From the NCBI GenBank assembly GCA_024762915.1, contig JANTGL010000053.1, positions 1 through 11,595 on the forward strand: a DNA stretch of 11,595 nucleotides, read 5' to 3'. The notes under the pieces were generated by a model, which was given only the letters and a program-made list of their open reading frames with translations, did not search any database and had not been told where the DNA came from. Both the position numbers and the translations under genes were made by a program. Positions 6,204 through 11,595 of the stretch are shown here, piece by piece. The stretch is from Bacteroidales bacterium. Lineage in GTDB: Bacteria; Bacteroidota; Bacteroidia; Bacteroidales; JAADGE01. How positions within the stretch are numbered: the first letter of the stretch is position 1; each line of letters begins with the position of its first letter.

Positions 6204-6351
6204 ATTAATATTGTTTAATTACTTTAGTCGGGAAAATCTAACCGGGGGTAAGGGCTTTTTTTTCAACTTTTTTTAATTTATTTTTGAATACGTTGAAAAT
6301 CAATGTATAACAAACTGAAAAAATTTATGATTTTTATGGAATTATTGTCGG
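6204..6351 (-). promoter_or_regulatory. Conserved non-coding block upstream of HTH-2
   Basis: This is the counterpart of 808-957, here only 25 bp from the HTH-2 start because no MITE-like element intervenes. The core GTCGGGAAAATCTAACC and GGGGGTAAGGGC (plus strand, about 6228-6255) is identical between copies apart from the length of the following T-run. The part beyond the T-run has more changes. It probably contains the HTH promoter and leader; a strict TTTG/TAnnTTTG pair was not found. Confidence 0.45.
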
Positions 6352-6380
6352 ATTAATCAATTTTGAAGAATTATCAAAAA

Positions 6381-6459
6381 GTCATCGAATGATTTATTTA
6401 GTATCGGCAATAAATAATTTTAATAATTTCACCGTTTTATCATATATTTTACCGATGAC
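6381..6459. repeat. Inverted-repeat unit 1 upstream of the thioredoxin-like operon
   Basis: GTCATCG (6381-6387) and CGATGAC (6453-6459) are inverted repeats enclosing an AT-rich core. The left end, 6384-6404, matches 6561-6581 at 19 of 21 bases, and the right end (CCGATGAC) recurs at 6588-6595. It therefore looks like a longer relative of the unit at 6561-6595. A 33-codon ORF inside (6389-6490) is probably not a gene. Together with the next unit and the candidate promoter it fills the 441-bp gap between the divergent HTH-2 and thioredoxin-like genes. Confidence 0.55.
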
Positions 6460-6479
6460 TGTCAATAAAAACGAATTTT

Positions 6480-6511
6480 GTTGCATCTGAATAACACGTA
6501 TTTTATTTTTG
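6480..6511 (+). promoter_or_regulatory. Candidate promoter of the thioredoxin-like operon
   Basis: TATTTTTG (6504-6511) matches TAnnTTTG exactly. A TTG at 6481-6483 lies about 20 bp upstream, and a full TTTG (6477-6480) is 23 bp upstream, slightly long for the -33 element. Transcription would begin near 6518, giving a leader of about 100 nt that contains an imperfect CTCA/TGAG hairpin (6527-6540) and the inverted repeat at 6561-6592. Confidence 0.5.
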
Positions 6512-6560
6512 TAATTCGTAAAACTTTCTCATTTTTGAGAGTCTGAAAATTTGCATACTT

Positions 6561-6595
6561 ATCGGATGATTTATTTAATATTCTCATCCGATGAC
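6561..6595. repeat. Inverted-repeat unit 2 in the leader of the thioredoxin-like gene
   Basis: ATCGGATGA (6561-6569) and TCATCCGAT (6584-6592) pair perfectly over 9 bp with a 14-nt loop. It lies 27 nt before the chosen start codon, so it would form a stem-loop in the mRNA leader. Sequence similarity to unit 1 at both ends suggests that the two arose from one element. Confidence 0.6.
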
Positions 6596-6619
6596 AATCA
6601 AACAGTTATTTTTATTTCG

Positions 6620-7639
6620 ATGAAACACTTTTATCTTTTTTTAATACTTTTATTTTCGGGTTTATTTGTGAATGCACAGAGTTTCCCCGATTCCGTTAAA
6701 TGGATCAGCATTGAACAAGCCGGAAAACAGTTTCTCGAAAAACAAAAACCGGTTTTGTTTTATTTTTATAAGAATGATTGTGATTCGTGCCGGATTCAGG
6801 AACAAACAACTTTTTCAAATCCCGAAGTTGCCAATTACATTAATATATTGTTTTATCCGGTAAAAATTAATGCCGAAACCAAAGACAGTTTGAAATTTTT
6901 TGACGGTAATTATTACCAAAACTCCGGAAAGAACGGGACGATACACGATTTGGTATCTAAACTTGCCGGAACGGCAGACAGCTTTCCTGCTATGGTTTTG
7001 TTCAGCAGAAGGGCACAAGGGCAATCTTTTTTCGGCTATAAAAACCGCGATGAAATTTTCAGAATATTGATTTATTATGCCGAGGATATTGATGTATCAA
7101 CCCCGTTTGAAGATTGGTATAAATATCACAAAAAGGGCTATCCGCCGGGACAAAAACAAATTATAACACGACTTAAAATTCGATGGAAAACTCTGGATGA
7201 AACATTAGAACTCAATATAAAAGAACCGCGAAAAATATTGTTAAATTTTTATAATTACAATAAAATAAGTTGTTCTTTAATGCGTACACAAACATTTAAC
7301 CAACAGCAAATTGCAAATTATTTAAATGAGAAATATTACCCCGTGAGTATTGATGTTTTTTCGCAAGATACGCTTAATATAATGGGTCAGACATATATTA
7401 ACGAAAATAAACCGTATAAATACCATCAATTGCCGATTGCGGCACTCGGAGGGAAAATGACTTTTCCGGCATTTATCATTCTTGACGAAAATGAAAAAGT
7501 TTTGATTAAAGTTCAAGAATACATGACACCCGAAAAATTTGAAGCTTTAATGAAATATTACGGCGATAATTTTTATAAAAAAGAAACTTTTAATACCTTT
7601 ATGAAACATTTTAAATCGGGATTAAAAATTGATAACTGA
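6620..7639 (+). CDS. Exported protein with two tandem thioredoxin-like domains
   Basis: This 339-aa protein has a signal peptide ending at FVNAQ (residue 20). The ATG at 6620 is chosen because it places the signal peptide at the N-terminus; the frame is open upstream to a TTG at 6551. Domain 1 (about 25-155) has FYFYKNDCDSC with CxxC at 54-57 and a cis-Pro segment SFPAMVLF at 121-128. Domain 2 (about 185-315) repeats the pattern, FYNYNKISCSLM (210-221) and TFPAFIILD (281-289), but the first Cys is Lys; only Cys218 remains. Both also share xxFxxxxxANYxN after the active site, so the halves come from an internal duplication. This layout fits Thioredoxin_7/DUF255-like folds. It probably handles disulphides in the periplasm through domain 1, while domain 2 may bind rather than catalyse. 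It is followed after 23 bp by the 176-aa gene. Confidence 0.85.
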   Translation: MKHFYLFLILLFSGLFVNAQSFPDSVKWISIEQAGKQFLEKQKPVLFYFYKNDCDSCRIQEQTTFSNPEVANYINILFYPVKINAETKDSLKFFDGNYYQNSGKNGTIHDLVSKLAGTADSFPAMVLFSRRAQGQSFFGYKNRDEIFRILIYYAEDIDVSTPFEDWYKYHKKGYPPGQKQIITRLKIRWKTLDETLELNIKEPRKILLNFYNYNKISCSLMRTQTFNQQQIANYLNEKYYPVSIDVFSQDTLNIMGQTYINENKPYKYHQLPIAALGGKMTFPAFIILDENEKVLIKVQEYMTPEKFEALMKYYGDNFYKKETFNTFMKHFKSGLKIDN

Positions 7640-7662
7640 TTATTAATTTAAACTATTTTAGT

Positions 7663-8193
7663 ATGAAAATAATTAAACAAATCGTTCTTGTTTCAATAAT
7701 TTTATTGGCTTCCGTTAATCTTAATTTTGTAACAGCTCAAGGATTTACAAAGGGTGCAATTGTTCAATTCAAAGGTAAAGACGGTAAAATGATGAAAGGA
7801 AAATTAGTCGGTTTCCGGTCAGATCCGAATTCCGATAAACTGCTAAATTTTAATGAAGTGTATAAGGTTCAATCTAAAACAGGTGATTATTATAAAGATG
7901 TTGATGTTTTGTTTCCTGAATTTATCAAATTAAGCGGCGGAAAGGATATCGGAAATAACACTTGTGAATTTACATTTACTCGAAAAGACAATAAATCTTT
8001 TGTAGGTCGATTAAGTTGCTATTTTTTTAAAGTCGTAATTGAAGATATCGACGGTTTCGGAAGTACGACATATCGTTTAAGAGATATTACGCCGTTAAGT
8101 GTCGAATCCGCCGGTGAAAATACGGATGGTTCCGGAACTTATATTATTTGTCCGCATTGCGGTGAAAAAATTTATATTGATGTTCATAAATAA
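7663..8193 (+). CDS. Exported 176-aa protein ending in a CPHC knuckle
   Basis: Not recognised as a named family. Residues 1-25 are a signal peptide (cleavage near FVTAQ). Two beta-rich segments with a similar look follow: residues 29-90 (GAIVQFKGKDGKMMKGKLVGF) and 101-147 (CEFTFTRKDNKSFVGRLSCY), possibly a short internal duplication. The C-terminus has CPHCGEKI (163-170), a single zinc-ribbon-like CxxC that would need a second pair for metal binding; Cys101 and Cys119 are the only other cysteines in the mature part. It is 23 bp downstream of the thioredoxin-like gene, surely co-transcribed, so its cysteines could be substrates or partners of that protein. This is inference from context alone. 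The start codon follows an AT-rich leader typical of the phylum. Confidence 0.8.
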   Translation: MKIIKQIVLVSIILLASVNLNFVTAQGFTKGAIVQFKGKDGKMMKGKLVGFRSDPNSDKLLNFNEVYKVQSKTGDYYKDVDVLFPEFIKLSGGKDIGNNTCEFTFTRKDNKSFVGRLSCYFFKVVIEDIDGFGSTTYRLRDITPLSVESAGENTDGSGTYIICPHCGEKIYIDVHK

Positions 8194-8255
8194 TAATTTG
8201 ATAATTTATTCGGAAATTGTAAATTGCAAATTAATAACTTTTAAAATTTATTTAT

Positions 8256-8342
8256 ATGAGATTTAAAATCGAACCCGATTCAATTAATTTTGATGAAATG
8301 AAATCAAAATTAGAAGCACAATTTCCTAAATATTCAGTTTGA
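8256..8342 (+). pseudogene. Short ORF, probable 5' stump of a third operon gene
   Basis: The ORF runs 28 codons, MRFKIEPDSINFDEMKSK at its start, then TGA. It begins 62 bp after the 176-aa gene on the same strand with an AT-rich leader like its neighbours. The sequence reads like real coding sequence (no low complexity, plausible amphipathic helix) but is too short for a domain and stops five bases before the repeated histidine-kinase tail starts at 8347. I read it as the beginning of a gene cut off by a rearrangement. It could instead be a genuine micro-protein. Confidence 0.45.
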
Positions 8343-8346
8343 AAGA

Positions 8347-8442
8347 TTATTTATTCAAAACAATTCGAAAGGTCGTTCCTTTTCCGAGTTCGGAAGATTT
8401 TACGATTTTTTTATAGGATTGGTAGGATTCAATAAATTGTTT
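8347..8442. repeat. Direct repeat, inner copy (kinase tail)
   Basis: These 96 bases match 11500-11595 with about 10 mismatches and the same orientation. The homology reaches the right edge of the window, so the true repeat may be longer. The two copies bracket the 966-aa propeller gene. Confidence 0.85.
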
Positions 8443-8529
8443 TACTGTTTCATCAAGTTTTATTGAAGGTTCTTTCTGCAATTTGTTATACTCATTCAGA
8501 CAATTCCAATGATTGCAATTACTATTATT
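8347..8529 (-). pseudogene. Histidine-kinase C-terminal fragment
   Basis: In this minus-strand frame, open from 8529 to the TAA at 8347, the last residues read FIESYQSYKKI then VKSSELGKGTTFRIVLNK. The GKGTTF motif is the G2 ATP-lid box that ends the HATPase_c domain of sensor kinases. The tail is nearly identical to the kinase end at 11500-11595, with 86 of 96 bases matching. Upstream of VKQFIESY the usual GLGLSI box is absent and the sequence (EYNKLQKEPSIKLDE) does not look like a kinase. There is no in-frame ATG. So it is a non-functional remnant joined to foreign sequence. It lies directly downstream of the 966-aa gene. Confidence 0.7.
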
Positions 8530-8562
8530 TTAGACAAAATAATCGAAAAAGCATTTTCTGAC

Positions 8563-11463
8563 TTACCGGATTCTCCTATTTTCAATAATTTCAAACTCTT
8601 TTTTCACTTCTTGACCATTAAGTTTAAATACCAAAGAATATTTTGCTTTTTGCAAATAATATTTGCCATTATCCGCTTTATTAATACAAATAGAATGCTT
8701 AGAATTATTATTTAACTCCTGTTCAAAATTATCTTTTCGCATTTTATCAAATGTTAAATCATACACAAAATAATTTAATCCTTTATCTGCATCAAAATCT
8801 TTACTATATAAAAATAATCCATTTTCAGTATAAACTTCAAAAGTACATTTTCCGGTATTGCCGGCATATAAAACGATCTGTTTTTTAGGCTCGTACAGAG
8901 GAAACCACTTACTCCAACTTATTGCCCAATTTTGGTTAAACCGAACGCTCTCAATATCAAAGACATAAAGTTTTTTCGATAAAATATCAGAATTCAGCTG
9001 CTCCAGAGCGCTAATATCAGCTTTATATATCGACCTTCCGTGTGTGCCTGCCAGCAAATCATTTTCTCTTGTCTGAAAAGCAATATCATGCACTGCTACA
9101 CGTGGCAAACTCTCTCCTGCCGACTGATATGATACACCTCTGTCTATGCTGATATAAAGTCCGTGATCAGTTCCGACATACAAAATATCTTCATTTTTGG
9201 GATCTTCTTTCACTACGTTCACAGCTTCTAAAGGCAAATTTGCCGAAATATTCTTCCATTTTTTTCCATAATTGTCTGAAACAAACACATACGGACTAAA
9301 ATTATCCCAACGCAAACCGCTCAATGATACATAAACACGCCCTTCCTTGTGTGCCGACGCCCAAACACGTGTAACCCACATATTTTCGGGTAATCCTTTA
9401 GAAATATTTTCCCAATTATAACCTCCGTCTTTGCTAACATGCACCAATCCATCGTCCGAACCAACATACAGCAAACCAAAACGCAATGCTGACTCATTAA
9501 TACTTGATAATGTTCCGTAGGAAACATCACCTTTTATACCGCCTTTGGTCAAATCGCCTGACAGAGTTTCCATAGTTTCACCTTTATCCAAAGAACGATG
9601 AAAATGATTTGAACCAAAATATATAATATCTTGATTATGACGCGATAACCATATAGGTGCTTGCCAATTAAAACGAAACGGTCGTTCGCCAAGTTCGTGG
9701 CGTGGCTTGATACTTTTTGTTTTGCCGCTTTCTTTATCTACACGATAATAGTTTCCAAATTGATAACCGGTATAAATTGTTTTATTATCACGCCAATCAA
9801 CAGTAACCTGCATTCCGTCACCACCCATAATTGATTTATACGGATATCGGCCGGATTGATGCCAATTGGGTGAAGCTTTGTAAACAGACGGTCCTGTCCA
9901 AACTCCATTATCTTGCAAACCACCGTAAACATTGTAAGGTGTAGCCATATCCACAGCCACACTATAAAATTGACCAACATTCAAACTATTAGCATTTATC
10001 CAATTTTTACCGTTATCGTAAGTTATATTTATACCACCGTCATTTCCCAAAATTAAATGACCGTCATTTTCTTGGTCAAGCCACAATGCATGATGATCGG
10101 CATGAACATTCGACGAATTAATGCTCTTAAACGTTTTTCCGCCGTCTTCCGATGTCAGCAGCGGAACTCCCAGTATGTAAATCTTGTTCGGTTGATTTGC
10201 CGAAACTCTTATTTGTCCGAAATAATAGCCATAAGTATAAAAAATATCATCCAAATAATCATCATGTGTTCTTTGCCATGTATTTCCCTCATTATCTGAG
10301 CGATAAACCTCAATACCAATAATTGGTGTATCAAAAAGCATAGCATTTTCATCTTCAAGATAAATTTTAATATCCATAGGCATAATCTTTCCTTCAGCAA
10401 CCATTTTCTTTACCGATTTAGCAGTATATTTTCTCGGAAAATTATTTTGTCGTAAAAAAGACTCTAATTTTTTTTCGTCTAATTCGGTAAACTTTTTTTC
10501 CGATATATTCGCAAAATCCTCTTTTTTTAATGTGTTTCGGATCTTCATCTCCACTTTTGGTCTAAAGTTTTGATTATCTACAACTGCATAAAGTACTTTT
10601 TTTCCATTTTTAGAAAAAACAGCTAAGCCAATTCTTCCTATTTTTTCATTTGCGGGAAAACCACTTTCGTTAGTGCTCAGTTTCACCCATGATTTTCCGC
10701 CATCTGCAGTTTTGTATATTCCCGAACCATCACCTGCTTCCTCAAAATTCCAAGCTCTACGCTTGCGATACCATGCGGCAGCATACAAATTATTAGGGTC
10801 TTCGGGGTCGATAATTAAGTCAATAGCACCGGTATTTTCATTGATAAATAACGATCTTTTCCATGTATTACCGCCATCGGAAGTAACAAAAACACCTCGT
10901 TGTTTATTTGGTGAATACAAGTGTCCTATTGCTGCCACAAAAATTGTATTCGGGTCTGTAGGATGCAGTACAATACGACCAATATGTTCTGTTTCAACAA
11001 GTCCCTTACTTTGCCAAGTTTTTCCGGTATCTGTACTCAAATAAATTCCTGTCCCATAATATGAAGAACGACTGGAATTATTTTCACCTGTTCCTATCCA
11101 AATTTTTTCGCCATTTTTCCAATCAACAGCAATATCCCCAATAGACATCACATTTTCATACTGAAATAATGGTTCAAAACTCTGTCCGTTGTTTTTTGTT
11201 CGCCACAAACCACTACTGGCAAAAGCAACATAAAAATAATTAGAATTACTCGGATTTACAGCCAAATCTACTACTCTGCCACTCATCACACTTGGCCCAA
11301 TATTCTCAAACTGAATATTTTTCATCAATGATTGCTTACGTTGCTGAATTTCTTTTTGCTCCAACCGAAGTAATGCTTCCGTTTTGGTTGCTACTACAGG
11401 ATTTTGTGCTAATAATGAAGTATTTAAAATACCAGCCAACAAAATAATAAAAATCTTTCTCAT
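8563..11463 (-). CDS. Exported VPS10/BNR-repeat beta-propeller protein
   Basis: This 966-aa protein has a signal peptide (MRKIFIILLAGILNTSLLAQ). It is a sortilin/VPS10-like multi-bladed beta-propeller of the type often labelled glycosyl hydrolase or BNR repeat protein. Asp-box motifs (S/T-x-D-x-G-x-x-W/F) occur at about 89, 143, 194, 252, 389, 438, 481, 624, 677, 729 and 772, for example STDTGKTW and TSDGGNTW. Family landmarks include IGPSVMSGRVVDLAVNP (55-71), HADHHALWLD (454-463), GNDGGI (473-478) and GGLQDNG (514-520). A charged, helical insertion at about 302-372 interrupts the blades, as is usual in this family. The C-terminal 140 residues form a separate beta-rich domain with no recognisable type IX secretion signal. 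No glycosidase active site can be identified; a scaffold or binding role is as likely as catalysis. It starts 36 bp after a histidine-kinase stop codon. Confidence 0.9.
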   Translation of the reverse strand: MRKIFIILLAGILNTSLLAQNPVVATKTEALLRLEQKEIQQRKQSLMKNIQFENIGPSVMSGRVVDLAVNPSNSNYFYVAFASSGLWRTKNNGQSFEPLFQYENVMSIGDIAVDWKNGEKIWIGTGENNSSRSSYYGTGIYLSTDTGKTWQSKGLVETEHIGRIVLHPTDPNTIFVAAIGHLYSPNKQRGVFVTSDGGNTWKRSLFINENTGAIDLIIDPEDPNNLYAAAWYRKRRAWNFEEAGDGSGIYKTADGGKSWVKLSTNESGFPANEKIGRIGLAVFSKNGKKVLYAVVDNQNFRPKVEMKIRNTLKKEDFANISEKKFTELDEKKLESFLRQNNFPRKYTAKSVKKMVAEGKIMPMDIKIYLEDENAMLFDTPIIGIEVYRSDNEGNTWQRTHDDYLDDIFYTYGYYFGQIRVSANQPNKIYILGVPLLTSEDGGKTFKSINSSNVHADHHALWLDQENDGHLILGNDGGINITYDNGKNWINANSLNVGQFYSVAVDMATPYNVYGGLQDNGVWTGPSVYKASPNWHQSGRYPYKSIMGGDGMQVTVDWRDNKTIYTGYQFGNYYRVDKESGKTKSIKPRHELGERPFRFNWQAPIWLSRHNQDIIYFGSNHFHRSLDKGETMETLSGDLTKGGIKGDVSYGTLSSINESALRFGLLYVGSDDGLVHVSKDGGYNWENISKGLPENMWVTRVWASAHKEGRVYVSLSGLRWDNFSPYVFVSDNYGKKWKNISANLPLEAVNVVKEDPKNEDILYVGTDHGLYISIDRGVSYQSAGESLPRVAVHDIAFQTRENDLLAGTHGRSIYKADISALEQLNSDILSKKLYVFDIESVRFNQNWAISWSKWFPLYEPKKQIVLYAGNTGKCTFEVYTENGLFLYSKDFDADKGLNYFVYDLTFDKMRKDNFEQELNNNSKHSICINKADNGKYYLQKAKYSLVFKLNGQEVKKEFEIIENRRIR

Positions 11464-11499
11464 CTGTTTAAGTTTTGTAAATTGTTTATTTCCATCACA

Positions 11500-11595
11500 T
11501 TATTTATTCAAAACAATTCGAAAAGTCGTTCCTTTTCCGATTTCGGAAGATTTTACGAATATTTTACCGGAATGGTAGGATTCGATAATTCGTTT
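11500..11595 (-). CDS. Sensor histidine kinase, C-terminal end (gene runs off the right edge)
   Basis: The last 31 codons and TAA of a minus-strand gene are present. They read KRIIESYHSGKIFVKSSEIG followed by KGTTFRIVLNK, the end of a HATPase_c domain: a KRIIE helix, a strand and the GxGTTF lid box of two-component sensor kinases, with phosphotransfer to a response regulator expected. Only the tail is visible, so the sensing domain and the His box are unknown. The 966-aa propeller gene begins 36 bp downstream in the same direction and is probably co-transcribed. A second damaged copy of this tail lies at 8347-8442. Confidence 0.8.
   Translation of the reverse strand, partial: KRIIESYHSGKIFVKSSEIGKGTTFRIVLNK
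11500..11595. repeat. Direct repeat, outer copy (kinase tail)
   Basis: This is the partner of 8347-8442, cut by the window edge. See the two kinase-tail entries for the coding interpretation. Confidence 0.85.

Larger units (their letters stand above)
5891..6351. repeat. Right copy of long direct repeat (HTH module B)
   Basis: This is the partner of 364-957: same order of palindrome, HTH gene and conserved upstream block, same orientation, without the MITE-like insertion. The distance between the copies is about 5.5 kb. A crossover between them would remove the three-gene receptor cassette and leave one HTH module. Confidence 0.85.

Noticed and set aside
6389..6490. 33-codon plus-strand ORF starting MIYLVSAINN
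   Set aside because: It arises within the inverted-repeat unit 1, and the parallel reading of unit 2 gives a similar peptide only because the DNA is repeated. No leader or family support.
6522..6544. Third copy of the ACTCTCA/TGAGAGT palindrome in the thioredoxin leader
   Set aside because: Only the right arm matches fully, the left arm has an insertion, and the 19-bp spacing to an exact -7 box is not kept, so chance similarity is likely.
6551..6619. Upstream extension of the thioredoxin-like protein from the TTG at 6551
   Set aside because: It would put 23 residues in front of a clear signal peptide and runs through a stem-loop; the ATG at 6620 is better.
10673..11044. 123-codon plus-strand ORF inside the propeller gene
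   Set aside because: Antisense shadow of the Asp-box coding sequence; the 966-aa frame has continuous family motifs.
1..11595. CRISPR array, tRNA or rRNA genes, transposase or integrase genes
   Set aside because: No regularly spaced repeats, cloverleaf or rRNA-like sequence, and no open frame resembling a recombinase was seen on either strand.

Overview
The window reads as AT-rich chromosome from a member of the Bacteroidota. The evidence is a TonB-dependent receptor with an N-terminal carboxypeptidase-regulatory-like domain, a DUF4249-type lipoprotein beside it, several short Sec or lipoprotein signal peptides, start codons without Shine-Dalgarno sequences, and several matches to the Bacteroidota -7 promoter element TAnnTTTG. 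No RNA gene, CRISPR array or transposase gene was seen.

From left to right, everything from 1 to about 6180 is on the minus strand. In transcription order this is a small winged-helix gene (HTH-2, 5939-6178), a Trp/Tyr-rich lipoprotein (4537-5661), a DUF4249 lipoprotein (3566-4477), a TonB-dependent receptor (1013-3358), a second winged-helix gene (HTH-1, 403-654) and the start of an unrecognised gene (1-309). The two HTH genes lie in long direct repeats, so the three-gene outer-membrane cassette sits between two copies of the same module: conserved upstream block, HTH gene, palindrome, -7 box. The left copy also carries a MITE-like insertion of about 135 bp. The cassette looks like an outer-membrane uptake or surface unit: receptor pore plus two surface or periplasmic lipoproteins. 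Its substrate cannot be read from the sequence.

From about 6380 to 8342 the plus strand carries a probable operon. It has a regulatory region with two related inverted-repeat units, an exported protein with two tandem thioredoxin-like folds (the second lacks the first active-site Cys), an exported 176-aa protein ending in a CxxC knuckle, and a 28-codon ORF that looks like the 5' stump of a third gene.

From 8347 to the right edge the minus strand carries the last codons of a sensor histidine kinase (11500-11595, cut by the window), then a 966-aa exported VPS10/BNR-repeat beta-propeller protein, then a second, damaged copy of the same kinase tail (from 8347). So the propeller gene is also bracketed by direct repeats, and the stump at 8256-8342 stops within a few bases of the inner kinase tail. 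The recurring theme is duplication and rearrangement: two gene modules, each bounded by direct repeats, plus several small palindromic elements placed just upstream of genes.
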